Shown here: positions 47,818 through 56,666 of the stretch, piece by piece | Layout of the letters: each line of letters starts with the position of its first letter | Position numbering within the stretch: position 1 is the first letter of the stretch | Assembly: GCA_028291615.1 (NCBI GenBank) | Contig: JAQGHM010000188.1 | Span: forward strand, 1-61,808 | From: Phycisphaerales bacterium | GTDB taxonomy: Bacteria; Planctomycetota; Phycisphaerae; Tepidisphaerales; Tepidisphaeraceae | DNA length: 61,808 bases | Direction: 5' to 3' | The notes under the pieces: generated by a model | The model's input: only the letters and a program-made list of their open reading frames with translations | Told to the model about the DNA's origin: nothing | The model's database searches: none | Made by a program: the position numbers and the translations under genes

Positions 47818-49239
47818 TCACGCGCTCCGCAAAATCTCTGTCACCGGTTTCCCCAATCCATCCCGCGTCACGTAAAACGGCCGCTTCTCAATCTCGTACG
47901 CCTGCTTCGGACTGATCCCCAGCGCATGAAAAATCGTCGCGTGCAGGTCTTCGATCACCACGCGATTCTCGATCGTCTTGCAAGGCCGTTCGTCCGCCGT
48001 GCGACCGTGCAAATACCCCTTTCTCACCCCGCCGCCGAACATCACCACCGAGCAGCCGTCGGTGAAGTGACGATGCATGCCATAATGCTTCAACTCCGTC
48101 ATCACATCCGGCTGCGCCACCTGCCCCTTCACCACCGCGCCCGGCCGCCCCTCCACCATCATGTCGCGCGAAAACTCGCTGGCGATCACGATCATCGTCC
48201 GATCCAACAGCCCGCGCTTCTCCAGGTCCAGCACCAGTTGCGCGATCGGCGCATCGATCGTCTGCTTCAACTCCGCCAGCCGCGTGTGCCCGTTGTCGTG
48301 CGTATCCCAGTTCTTGAACGGGATGTATTCCGTCGTCACCTCGACAAACCGCGCTCCCGCCTCCACCAGCCGCCGCGCCAGCAAACACCCTTGCCCGAAG
48401 CGCCCCGTGTCATATTTCTTGAACGACTCCTTCGGCTCCAGCGACAAGTCAAACGCCCGCGCCGCCGGACTGGTCAGCAGCCGATGCGCATTGTCCATCG
48501 ACCGCAAAAGCGATTCCTTCTGGTAATCGCTGCCAAATTCACCAACGGGCGATTGCTCAAGCATGCGTTTGTAGTATTTCGAACGATCCGCAAACCGCCC
48601 CGGGCTCATCCCCTTAGGCGGACTAATCGCCGCCCGCGCCTCCGCCGGCTCAGGGATCAGAAACGGCCCATACTCGCTCCCCAGAAACCCCGCCGTATGG
48701 AAGCTCTTCAGCTCCTCCCCCTCGCCTAAATCAAACCGCTGTCCGATATCAATAAACGCCGGCATCGCCGGATCGCGCGGCCCCAGCGTCCGCGCAATCG
48801 CAGATCCGATATGCGGCGCCGCCACGGTCTGCGGCGGCGCATACCCCGTGTGCCACTGATACTGATGCCGGCTATGCAGGATGAACCCCAGATCCCCCGC
48901 CGTGTAAGACCGAATCAGCGTCCCCCGATCCATCACCTTCGCGAGATTCTCAAGCCCCTGGCTGAACTTGATGTTGTCCACCGCCGTGTCGATCGAGGGA
49001 AACGTAGACAAAACCGCGTTCGACTCCAGCCCCTCTTTAAACGGCGTATACCGCTTCGGATCAAACGTCTCCGTGTGCGCCATCCCCCCGCCCATCCAAA
49101 GCACGATCACCGCATCAGCGGTCGCCTTTGGCTTGGCATCCTGCGCAGCAAGTATCGCATTGGGATACTCAGCAGCCAACGCAGCAAGCGTAGCCGCGGA
49201 GGCGGTCTTCAGAAACTGCCGACGGGTCGATGCATTCAT
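47818..49239 (-). CDS. DUF1501 protein with Tat signal (pair 2)
   Basis: A 473-residue DUF1501 protein with Tat signal STRRQFLKTASAATLAAL. The family core is present: DAVIVLWMGGGMAHTETFDPKRY, FILHSRHQYQWHTGYAP, GARFVEVTTEY, IVIASEFSRDMMVEGRPGAV, and HYGMHRHFTDGCSVVMFGGG. It differs in sequence and length from the DUF1501 of pair 1, so the pairs are old paralogs rather than a recent inversion. Start ATG 49239 has GAGG 6-7 nt upstream. It converges on pair 1 with a 40-bp gap. Confidence 0.92.
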   Translation of the reverse strand: MNASTRRQFLKTASAATLAALAAEYPNAILAAQDAKPKATADAVIVLWMGGGMAHTETFDPKRYTPFKEGLESNAVLSTFPSIDTAVDNIKFSQGLENLAKVMDRGTLIRSYTAGDLGFILHSRHQYQWHTGYAPPQTVAAPHIGSAIARTLGPRDPAMPAFIDIGQRFDLGEGEELKSFHTAGFLGSEYGPFLIPEPAEARAAISPPKGMSPGRFADRSKYYKRMLEQSPVGEFGSDYQKESLLRSMDNAHRLLTSPAARAFDLSLEPKESFKKYDTGRFGQGCLLARRLVEAGARFVEVTTEYIPFKNWDTHDNGHTRLAELKQTIDAPIAQLVLDLEKRGLLDRTMIVIASEFSRDMMVEGRPGAVVKGQVAQPDVMTELKHYGMHRHFTDGCSVVMFGGGVRKGYLHGRTADERPCKTIENRVVIEDLHATIFHALGISPKQAYEIEKRPFYVTRDGLGKPVTEILRSA

Positions 49240-49252
49240 AAGTACCTCGTAT

Positions 49253-49343
49253 CACGGGCGTCTCGCCCGTGCGAGCGGATTTAAAGTCTCAATAGCGGTC
49301 GCTTCTCAAACTTTTACGCAGCCAGCACGGGCGCGACGCCCGT
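49253..49343. repeat. Two copies of a CACGGGCG-N3-CGCCCGTG palindrome
   Basis: Copy 1 at 49253-49271 and copy 2 at 49327-49343 share the core ACGGGCG-N3-CGCCCGT. They flank a 55-bp spacer in the gap between the two genes of pair 2. Each could form a short stable hairpin in the mRNA. Confidence 0.7.
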
Positions 49344-49349
49344 CATACG

Positions 49350-51806
49350 TCAACGGATCAACTGAAACTCAGGCAGCATCGCCACCACCCAAAGCAGATC
49401 CTCAACACCTTCGGCCTTAACCGGTTGCCCGACCATTTCCGTAGCCGTCGTCATCTCCCCCGCCGTCGGATTGCGCCCCAGCGCCCGCACAAACAATCGC
49501 TGCACCAACTGCTCTCCCGTCACCGATTTATCCGCCGCCATCTTCCCTGCCGACTTCTTCAGCATCTCCGCCAGCGTGCTCCCGTTGCTCATCTCCAGCG
49601 CCTGCAGCGTTGTCGCCACGCTCGCCCGATCCGTCAACACCTGCTCCCGGTTGCTCCGCCCCAGCGACGTCGTCAGCGGGTCCGCCGTGCATAGCGCCGA
49701 ACGAACCTCCGGCCCCGACGCCAGTTGTACGCCCTCCGCCAGTTTCTCGTTCAACTTCCAGGGCCCGATCCGCTCATCCCCCAACTCCGCAGCCGCCTTC
49801 CACCCCGTCGCCGCGAACTCCCGATTCTGCCACCCCTGCCCCGCCTTATCCGACCAAACCCAACTCTTATCCGTCCCTAAATCCACCGGCGGCGCACCCG
49901 CGCTCAACTTCCGATGCGTAATCTTCCCGCTGATAAATAAACCAGCCGGACTCGGCGCATTGGTCGTGTTCTCCGCCTCCACCGCAATGACGTTCACCGT
50001 GTGATTGACCAAATGCCCTTTCAATTCCACCGCGATCGGCTTGCTCCACTCCTCCCCGCTCGCCACCCGCGTCCCATTCACATAAAGCACAAACCGATTG
50101 TCGCACGTGATGATCGCTTCCCCGCTCGTCACATCCTCCAGCGGAATTTCCTTCCGCAGGTAAATCGTCCCCGGCGGCGCAGACGCCTGCGCCTTGGCCG
50201 TGCTCCAGATCCACTTCGCCTTGCGGTGCGGCAACTTCGTGCTCGCCCCCGCCGGATCAAACGCCGCCTTGCTCGGCCAAACCCCCGTCACCGCCGACAG
50301 CGCATCCACAAACTCCTCCGCCGTCATGCGCTTCACCACCGGCCCGCGAAACGTAAACTGCTCGTTATCCCCTTCCGCCACCGGCACCACCGGCATCTGA
50401 TACGCCCGAGACGTCAGGATGCGCGCCATCGTCCGTTTCACGTCCCATTTGTTGGTCTGCGCCAAATCCACCGCCAGCCAATCCAGCAGATCCGCGTCCC
50501 ACGGCGCTTGATCCATCTCGTCCACAGGCTCGACAAACGCCCGTCCCAAAAACTTCTTCCAAAGCCGGTTCACGATAGTTCGGCTAAGCCGCCCGTTCTT
50601 CTCATTCGTGATGATCGTCGCCAGTTGGTTCAGCCGCTGATCGCGCGGCAGCTTCGGATCGATCGCCCCCAGTTCCGGATACAGGAACTTCATCGGGGCA
50701 ACCTTCCCCTGCGGCACGCTGCACCGTTCCATCTCCAGCGGCGCATCCGCGTAAATTCCCGCCAACCCATACGAATCCGCCAACAGCCACTGGCTCACGA
50801 AGCTGTCATGGCATGATGCGCACTTCAGGTTCGCCCCCATGAACACCTGCGAGATGTTCTGCGCCGCCTGCATCTGCGGCGTCTGCGCCGCGTTCACCAC
50901 GCCGCGCCAGACGATCCCCTTGATAAACCCCTCGCTCCCGCTCGCCCCGCTCACCAATTCCCGCACGAACTGGTCAAACGGCATGTTGTCCGACAGCGCC
51001 TTGTACAACCAAGGCGTGATCTGCTTCCGCCCGCCGTCGATGTATCCCGTCCCCTTGTAATCGTTCCGCAGCAGGTCGTTCCAGAAACTGATCCAGTGCT
51101 CCGTATACGCCTTCTTGTCATTGAGTAATCGCCACACCAGCTTCTCGCGCTTGTCCGGCGATTGATCCGCAATGAACGCATCCAGCTCCGCAGGCGGCGG
51201 TAACAATCCCACCACGTCCAGCCACACCCGCCGCGCAAACACCCGATCCTCCACCGCCCCCGCCGCCTTCACGTTATGCTTCGCAAAATAAGGCGTCAGC
51301 AGCACGTCGATCGGATTCGCCTTCGCATCCGCCCCCGCCGGCAGCGACACTACCCGCGGCACCAGCGGCGCAGACTTCCCCGCCGCGAACGTCACCCCCT
51401 CCGTCCACTTCATCCCCTGGTCGATCCAAGCGCGAAGGAGCCCCACCTCCGCCGCCGTCAGCGGCTCCCCCTTCTGCGGCATGATCTTGTCCGGGTCCAC
51501 CCCAGCCACCAGTTGAATCACCAAACTCTTCCCACTGTCATGCTCCACAACGGCCGGCCCCGATTCGCCCCCCTTGATGAACGTCAGCTTCGAATCGATC
51601 CGAAACTCCCCCTTGCTCTTCCCGCCCCCGTGACATTTTGCGCACGCGTTCGTCAGGATCGGCTTGATGTCCTTGTCAAAGTCCACCGGCCGCGCCGCCG
51701 CGGGCGGAACCACGACTTTTTTGCTCTCCGCAGCCAGCGCAACGCTCCACCGAAGCGCAACCACAAGACCCGCGGCGAGGGCGATAACAAAAAAGATCTT
51801 GCGCAA
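49350..51806 (-). CDS. PSC1 / DUF1549 / DUF1553 secreted protein (pair 2)
   Basis: An 818-residue exported protein. The signal peptide is RKIFFVIALAAGLVVALRWSVALAAE, split by the helix; the PSC1 cytochrome c-like motif is TNACAKCHGGGKSKGEF. DUF1549 follows (LDVVGLLPPPAELDAFI, CASCHDSFVSQWL), then a galactose-binding-like insertion (FVLYVNGTRVASGEEWSKPI, LFISGKITHRK), then DUF1553-type sequence near the end (LTTSLGRSNREQVLTDRASVATTLQALEMSN, split by function). The start is TTG 51806, with a perfect GGAGG 8 nt upstream; an open frame continues 46 codons further but is not conserved. Pairs with the DUF1501 gene downstream. Confidence 0.88.
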   Translation of the reverse strand: MRKIFFVIALAAGLVVALRWSVALAAESKKVVVPPAAARPVDFDKDIKPILTNACAKCHGGGKSKGEFRIDSKLTFIKGGESGPAVVEHDSGKSLVIQLVAGVDPDKIMPQKGEPLTAAEVGLLRAWIDQGMKWTEGVTFAAGKSAPLVPRVVSLPAGADAKANPIDVLLTPYFAKHNVKAAGAVEDRVFARRVWLDVVGLLPPPAELDAFIADQSPDKREKLVWRLLNDKKAYTEHWISFWNDLLRNDYKGTGYIDGGRKQITPWLYKALSDNMPFDQFVRELVSGASGSEGFIKGIVWRGVVNAAQTPQMQAAQNISQVFMGANLKCASCHDSFVSQWLLADSYGLAGIYADAPLEMERCSVPQGKVAPMKFLYPELGAIDPKLPRDQRLNQLATIITNEKNGRLSRTIVNRLWKKFLGRAFVEPVDEMDQAPWDADLLDWLAVDLAQTNKWDVKRTMARILTSRAYQMPVVPVAEGDNEQFTFRGPVVKRMTAEEFVDALSAVTGVWPSKAAFDPAGASTKLPHRKAKWIWSTAKAQASAPPGTIYLRKEIPLEDVTSGEAIITCDNRFVLYVNGTRVASGEEWSKPIAVELKGHLVNHTVNVIAVEAENTTNAPSPAGLFISGKITHRKLSAGAPPVDLGTDKSWVWSDKAGQGWQNREFAATGWKAAAELGDERIGPWKLNEKLAEGVQLASGPEVRSALCTADPLTTSLGRSNREQVLTDRASVATTLQALEMSNGSTLAEMLKKSAGKMAADKSVTGEQLVQRLFVRALGRNPTAGEMTTATEMVGQPVKAEGVEDLLWVVAMLPEFQLIR

Positions 51807-52093
51807 GCTCGAATCCTCCAGACGGGGTGTGCAACCCAGTATACCCAAGGCACGCCGGGGTGTTTGTATCCGATTCACACAGGCCGTTCCGATTTTATCG
51901 GAACCGGATAATTCAAGTCCTGCGCAGTAAATGCCGAAAAGCATTTTGGCAGATTTCCCTCACGCCTCCCCTGCGCCCGGCCGATACCTAACATGCCGGG
52001 CGAAAGGTGGCTCCCCTTCCGCGCGGCATCGATTTCACGCTCCCACGACGACGACGATCGGTGACCAACCCCAAAAGCCCAGGAGGCTTGCTC
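51807..52093. other. Divergent promoter region, DUF1549 gene / sigma factor
   Basis: 287 bp between divergent genes. A minus-strand frame extends into it from the sigma-factor region but is Gly/Val-rich and looks like a shadow. No operator or promoter was recognised with confidence. Confidence 0.4.
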
Positions 52094-52897
52094 ATGCCCA
52101 GCGAGACCCAGAAGCCCGTAGTCCAAATCTGGAAATCCTACAAAAAGTCCGCCTCCAAAGAGCTGCGAAACCAGCTCATCGAGCATTACCTCCCCCTCGT
52201 CCGCAACCACGCCGAACGCCTCAAGGCAAAGCTTCCTTCCGTCGTACAGGTGGACGACCTCACCACCGCAGGCGTCCTGGGCCTCATGGACGCCATCGAA
52301 CAGTTTGACCCCGACCGCAAGGTCAAGTTCGAAACCTTCTCCGCCATCCGAATCCGCGGCGCCATGATGGACGAACTCCGCGGCCTCGACTGGGTCCCCC
52401 GCCTCGTCCGCCAGCGCGCCAAGATGCTCAGCGAAGCCACCTCCCACCTTCGCTCCCACCTCGGCCGCCAACCCTCCGAAGAAGAGGTCGCCGGCGCCAT
52501 GAACGTCCCCATGGAAGAGTTCCGCCGCATCGCCGCCGACTCCCAGCCCACCAACGTCTTCTCGATCTACGGCAAGCGCGTCAACAACAACCACCAAAAC
52601 CACGACATGGAAGACCCCGAGGACGTCGCCAACCTCTGCGACCCAAAATCCGCCAACCCCCTCCTCCAGGCCCAGCACAAAACCCTCCAGGAAGTTTTAG
52701 TCAAAGGCTTCACCAGATCCGAACGTCTGATCGTCGTCCTCTACTACTACGAGCAACTAACGATGAAAGAGATCGGCGCAACCCTCGACCTCTCCGAATC
52801 CAGAGTAAGCCAGATGCACACCAGCATCGTCAATCGCCTGAAAATCACCCTCAGCGACCGCGCCAAGGAATTCGAAATGTCCCGCGAAGTCGCGTAA
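52094..52897 (+). CDS. FliA/WhiG-type alternative RNA polymerase sigma factor
   Basis: A 267-residue group 3 sigma-70 factor. Region 2 is NQLIEHYLPLVRNHAERLKAKL then VDDLTTAGVLGLMDAIEQFD then KFETFSAIRIRGAMMDELRGLDWVPR, which is the FliA/WhiG signature. Region 3 (RQPSEEEVAGAMNVPMEEF) and region 4 (MKEIGATLDLSESRVSQMHTSIVNRL, split) complete it. Start ATG 52094 lies 7 nt after a perfect AGGAGG. FliA-type factors usually control flagellar genes, and WhiG sporulation in actinomycetes; no flagellar gene is near, so the regulon is open. A strong terminator follows at 52928. Confidence 0.93.
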   Translation: MPSETQKPVVQIWKSYKKSASKELRNQLIEHYLPLVRNHAERLKAKLPSVVQVDDLTTAGVLGLMDAIEQFDPDRKVKFETFSAIRIRGAMMDELRGLDWVPRLVRQRAKMLSEATSHLRSHLGRQPSEEEVAGAMNVPMEEFRRIAADSQPTNVFSIYGKRVNNNHQNHDMEDPEDVANLCDPKSANPLLQAQHKTLQEVLVKGFTRSERLIVVLYYYEQLTMKEIGATLDLSESRVSQMHTSIVNRLKITLSDRAKEFEMSREVA

Positions 52898-52927
52898 CGT
52901 CGCCAGCGAAGGCTAAAACCGTCTCAC

Positions 52928-52957
52928 AACCCGCGGAACACTTCCCGCGGGTTTTTT
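52928..52957 (+). terminator. Rho-independent terminator of the sigma-factor gene
   Basis: Stem AACCCGCGG/CCGCGGGTT (52928-52936, 52945-52953) with an 8-nt loop, followed by TTTTC; six T residues run from 52952. Confidence 0.9.
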
Positions 52958-53230
52958 CTCGCGCACTAAGAACGCACGCCGGGGCAGAGCTTCGGGAGTT
53001 CCACGACCGCCGCGCCGCTCCGGATTCCGAGGCCCACGGAGCGCTCGCGCCGCGCACCTCCCCAAGCCCGGAAAATTTAAAAAACTTCCCTCGATATCAC
53101 CCCAAAAACCCACATTTCCCGCCCCTGCTGCGCAAACAGGGTCCCCGGCGCGCAGCACCGCCAGAGATAGGGAGGTCCAGCATGCGCACCGACAATTCAG
53201 ATCGTTACGCGATCCTCAACACCAAAACGC

Positions 53231-53347
53231 GCAGAACGAACCCACCGCCCTGTCCTGAGCGAGCGCAGCGAGTAGAAGGGCCGCCCGCCAAACCCTGCCA
53301 ACGCGCCCCATCCCACGCCATCGCGCGAAATCTGCAAAACGAACCCA
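53231..53347. repeat. GCARAACGAACCCA repeats around a CCTGAGCGAGCGCAGCG repeat
   Basis: GCAGAACGAACCCA (53231-53244) and GCAAAACGAACCCA (53334-53347) differ by one base. Between them, at 53248-53280, is CTGTCCTGAGCGAGCGCAGC-type sequence. Both styles are, from my memory, common between genes in planctomycete and other genomes, where they give spurious peptides with QNEP. Confidence 0.6.
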
Positions 53348-53395
53348 AACTCACCGCGAATCGTTCCACCCCCGTTCAGGCTAGAATACAACCCC

Positions 53396-55360
53396 ATGCC
53401 CGAGCCCGACCTCAACCACCTGTTCGCGCAACTCGACAGCGTCATGCTGCGCGACCGCCACTTCCTCCACCGCCGTCTCCGCGGCATCGAGCGCAACCTC
53501 CAGTCCGGCCGGCCGATCGAGCACCCCTTCGCCCAGGTCGCCGCCGACCTCGAACGCTCGCGCAAGCGCCGCGAAGATCGCCAGCGAACCCTCCCCAAGC
53601 CCACCTACCCCGAACATCTTCCCGTGGTGGAAAAACGGGAGGACATCAAGGAAGCCATCGCCAAGAACCAAGTCATCGTCCTCTGCGGCGAAACCGGCTC
53701 CGGCAAGACCACCCAGCTCCCCAAGATCTGCCTCGAGCTAGGCCGAGGCGTCGCCGGCCTCATCGGCCACACCCAGCCGCGCCGCATTGCCGCCCGCACC
53801 GTCGCCAAACGCATCTCCGACGAGCTCGACTCCCCCCTCGGCCAGACCGTCGGCTTCAAAATCCGCTTCGCCGACTCCCTCTCCGAAAACACCTATATCA
53901 AGCTGATGACCGACGGCATCCTCCTCGCCGAAACCCAGGGCGACCCCTACCTCGAGCGGTACGACACGATCATCATCGACGAGGCCCACGAGCGCTCGCT
54001 CAACATCGATTTCCTCCTCGGCTACCTCAAGCAACTCCTGCCAAAACGGCCGGAATTGAAGCTGATCATCACCAGCGCCACCATCGACCCCCAGCGCTTC
54101 AGCACCCACTTCAACGACGCCCCCATGCTGATGGTCTCGGGGCGGACTTATCCGGTCGAAACCCGCTACCGCCCTCTCCAATCCGAAGACCCCGACGAAG
54201 AAGACATGCTCATGGAGGAAGCCATCCTCGCCGCCGTGGACGAAGTCTCGCGCCGCGCCGCCCCGGATTCTTCCATCCCCACCGGTGAAGGAGACATCCT
54301 CATCTTCCTAACCGGCGAGCGCGAGATCCGCGAGACAGCCGAAGCCCTCCGCAAGCACCACCCACCCGAAACAGAAATCCTCCCCCTCTACTCGCGTCTC
54401 AGCGCCGACGAGCAGATGAAGGTCTTCAAACCCCACGGCCGTCGTCGCATCGTGCTCGCGACCAACGTCGCCGAAACCTCCCTCACCGTCCCCGGCATCC
54501 GCTACGTGATCGACCCCGGCCACGCCCGCATCTCGCGCTACAACGCCCGCACCAAGGTGCAGCGCCTCCCGATCGAACCGATCTCACGAGCAAGTGCAGA
54601 CCAGCGCAAAGGCCGTTGCGGCCGCGTCGCCCCCGGCATCTGCGTCCGCCTCTACAGCGAAGCCGATTTCAACACCCGCGAAGAATTCACCCCGCCCGAA
54701 ATCCTCCGCACCAACCTCGCCAGCGTCATCCTCCAGATGAAGAGCCTGCGCCTGGGCGAGATCCAGGATTTCCCCTTCATCGAGCCGCCCGATTACCGCC
54801 AGATCAAGGACGGCTACCAAACCCTCCACGAGCTCGGCGCGATCGATGAGAACAACCAGTTGACGCCGCTAGGCGGAATGCTCGCCCGCCTGCCGATCGA
54901 CCCGAGAATCGGCCGCATGGTTCTAGCCGCCAGGGAAGAAGGCTGCCTCGAAGAAGTCCTGATCATCGCCTCCGCGCTGACAGTCCAGGATCCGCGCGAG
55001 CGCCCGATGGAGATGCAGCAAGCCGCCGACGAAGCCCACAGCAAATGGCGCGACGAGAACTCCGACTTCGTCGCCTACCTGCACCTGTGGAAATGGTACG
55101 AGGAAAAACGCGCCCACCTCTCCACCAGCCAGCTCCGCAAGGCCTGCAAAACCAACTTCCTCTCCTTCGTCCGCATGCGCGAGTGGCGCGATATTTATCA
55201 TCAGTTGAAGGAGGTTGTGGGAGAATTACCGCTACTAGCCGGCGACCGTCGCCAACCGCCTCGCGACACGCGCCGCGGCGGGACCGAGGTCAGGCGCAGG
55301 GCACGCGCCGTCGACCCAACGCGGACCATGCATGGTCCCGGCGACGCGACCACCAAATAA
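53396..55360 (+). CDS. hrpA: HrpA-type DEAH RNA helicase, N-terminal part
   Basis: A 654-residue frame that matches only the first half of HrpA (E. coli HrpA is about 1300 residues). Present: Walker A GETGSGKT (98-105), DEAH box [10 protein letters not shown] (195-198), SAT (227-229), [12 protein letters not shown], motif [14 protein letters not shown] (about 403-414), winged helix, and HA2 ratchet region up to [18 protein letters not shown]. Homology ends at about residue 612; the last 42 residues are Arg/Pro-rich and read from non-homologous sequence. The rest of HrpA is encoded 3.5 kb away at 58848-60929. Whether the two products assemble is unknown. Confidence 0.92.
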   Translation: MPEPDLNHLFAQLDSVMLRDRHFLHRRLRGIERNLQSGRPIEHPFAQVAADLERSRKRREDRQRTLPKPTYPEHLPVVEKREDIKEAIAKNQVIVLCGETGSGKTTQLPKICLELGRGVAGLIGHTQPRRIAARTVAKRISDELDSPLGQTVGFKIRFADSLSENTYIKLMTDGILLAETQGDPYLERYDTIIIDEAHERSLNIDFLLGYLKQLLPKRPELKLIITSATIDPQRFSTHFNDAPMLMVSGRTYPVETRYRPLQSEDPDEEDMLMEEAILAAVDEVSRRAAPDSSIPTGEGDILIFLTGEREIRETAEALRKHHPPETEILPLYSRLSADEQMKVFKPHGRRRIVLATNVAETSLTVPGIRYVIDPGHARISRYNARTKVQRLPIEPISRASADQRKGRCGRVAPGICVRLYSEADFNTREEFTPPEILRTNLASVILQMKSLRLGEIQDFPFIEPPDYRQIKDGYQTLHELGAIDENNQLTPLGGMLARLPIDPRIGRMVLAAREEGCLEEVLIIASALTVQDPRERPMEMQQAADEAHSKWRDENSDFVAYLHLWKWYEEKRAHLSTSQLRKACKTNFLSFVRMREWRDIYHQLKEVVGELPLLAGDRRQPPRDTRRGGTEVRRRARAVDPTRTMHGPGDATTK

Positions 55361-55363
55361 ACC

Positions 55364-55395
55364 AGCCCGCGCAAGTCGCCTTGCGCGGGCCGTAG
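55364..55395 (+). terminator. Hairpin after the hrpA N-terminal gene
   Basis: GCCCGCGCAAG pairs with CTTGCGCGGGC around a 4-nt loop (about 55364-55389). The T-tract is weak (CGTAGTTTAG). It separates the helicase from the convergent anti-sigma-like gene. Confidence 0.55.
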
Positions 55396-55427
55396 TTTAG
55401 ACCAGAAAAGGGGAAGCGATCATGATC

Positions 55428-56666
55428 TCACGGCTTGGCAGCGGGGCGCGGAACCTCAGCGGCCTCGATCTCCCTGGCGGACAGATCACCCCAGACGGCA
55501 CGGTACTTTTTAGTGTCGGGATGGCGATACCAGAAGACGATCTTGTCGTCGTCACCCAGTTTTACGCCATCTCCCAGATAAGCCCACTGGTCTTTGCCCA
55601 GGCTCATCAGGAACGGGCTGAGGGAACCGACGTGCGCCATCAGTTGCACGTCCTTGTCTTCCATCACCGGCGCTTGGCCGTCCGCGGCGGGCCGGGGCGG
55701 CTTGTTGCCGATCAACGTGGCGAACGTGGCCCAGTCGTCGAGCCTTGCGGGGAGGCGGCCGTCGCTGCGCTCGGCATATCCGCGAAGGACGGCAATCACA
55801 TGCTCTTCGCCCGAGGCCTGCTGGACGGTCTTGAACGTTTTCGACATGTCGATCGTGGTGAGCTTGTAGTCGGCCGGCGGCTCAATGCTGAAGAGCGCGC
55901 GGTCGAGCGGAGTGTCGAAGATGAGTTGGGTCATCACCATCTTCGTGGGGTTGCCGGCGATCGGAAAATCAATCTCCACCCGCACCGGGTCCCCGCTGGC
56001 CTTGTCCGCCCAGACCGTGAACGGGACACCCTGCCCGTCGGCTTCGAACCCCTTGCACTTGCGGCCGTCGATCTCCTTTTCGCCAAGATCCTTAGCCTGG
56101 TTGGCGTTGAGCCGTTTGATCTCCTCGATCCAATTGGTGGGCATCTTTTGCTGCACCTTGGAGTTGGGGCCGGTGTCGGTGAGAAACGCCAGCTTCGCGG
56201 CAGGCTGCAGAGAGAGCATCTTGCCCGCCTTGGGGTCCATGATCGTGATTGCGCCGCGCGGGCCTTCGACGCGCGTCAGGCCGTCGGCGGTCATCAGAAA
56301 CTTCATCTGCATCGGCTCGGCAATGTTGGGGACATTGGCGCTGGCGACGAAGGTCAGCGTCTTGGCATCGCGCACTTTCTGGACGACGTCCGCCCACGCG
56401 ACGGCGTTCGGGCGGAGCATGACAAATGCCAGCAGCGACAGGCCAAAGACCAGGAGGATGCTGGCTGCGATTTTAGTAAGCGGTTTCATGGTAAGGATTC
56501 TCGTGAAGATGTTTTTGTGTGTTTGCGTTTCGGCCTTACGCAAGGCCGAGAGGGTGTCCGCGAGCAATTGCTGCGAAGGGCCGTCCGGGATCGCCGCGAT
56601 GCGCATCGCGCTCAGCGAGCGTTCCAGTTGATCGTCGGGGTTGTCGGATCGAACGTCTTTGGTCAT
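55428..56666 (-). CDS. Membrane anti-sigma-like protein with LolA-like domain
   Basis: A 412-residue protein. The first ~58 residues (DQLERSLSAMRIAAIPDGPS, LLADTLSALRKAE) are cytosolic and sit where anti-sigma factors bind; no zinc HxxxCxxC motif is present. One helix at about 62-82 (KIAASILLVFGLSLLAFVML) is followed by a periplasmic region. That region (ADVVQKVRDAKTLTFVASAN, GRKCKGFEADGQGVPFTVWADKASGDPVRVEIDFP) resembles LolA/LppX-like lipoprotein-carrier domains. Start ATG 56666 overlaps the ECF sigma stop as ATGA. It is probably the regulator of that sigma factor. A further C-terminal segment (LRGYAERSDGRLPARLDD) resembles a planctomycete DUF. Confidence 0.82.
   Translation of the reverse strand: MTKDVRSDNPDDQLERSLSAMRIAAIPDGPSQQLLADTLSALRKAETQTHKNIFTRILTMKPLTKIAASILLVFGLSLLAFVMLRPNAVAWADVVQKVRDAKTLTFVASANVPNIAEPMQMKFLMTADGLTRVEGPRGAITIMDPKAGKMLSLQPAAKLAFLTDTGPNSKVQQKMPTNWIEEIKRLNANQAKDLGEKEIDGRKCKGFEADGQGVPFTVWADKASGDPVRVEIDFPIAGNPTKMVMTQLIFDTPLDRALFSIEPPADYKLTTIDMSKTFKTVQQASGEEHVIAVLRGYAERSDGRLPARLDDWATFATLIGNKPPRPAADGQAPVMEDKDVQLMAHVGSLSPFLMSLGKDQWAYLGDGVKLGDDDKIVFWYRHPDTKKYRAVWGDLSAREIEAAEVPRPAAKP

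Larger units (their letters stand above)
52898..53395. other. 498-bp gene-free region with terminator and repeats
   Basis: It holds the sigma-factor terminator, a CCTGAGCGAGCGCAGCGAGTA repeat, two GCARAACGAACCCA repeats, and TAGAAT at 53382-53387 as a possible -10 box only nine bases before the hrpA ATG, which would make that mRNA nearly leaderless. An ATG at 53182 has a fine GGGAGG 6 nt upstream, but its frame enters hrpA out of phase and is Arg/Pro-rich; it may be the remains of a lost gene. Confidence 0.5.

Noticed and set aside
51875..52678. 267-residue minus-strand frame over the sigma factor
   Set aside because: Val/Gly-rich shadow; the plus strand has complete sigma-70 regions 2-4 and AGGAGG.
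53182..54288. 368-residue frame starting after a good GGGAGG site before hrpA
   Set aside because: Runs out of phase into hrpA and is Arg/Pro-rich; only the ribosome site looks real, so I treat it as a remnant or chance.
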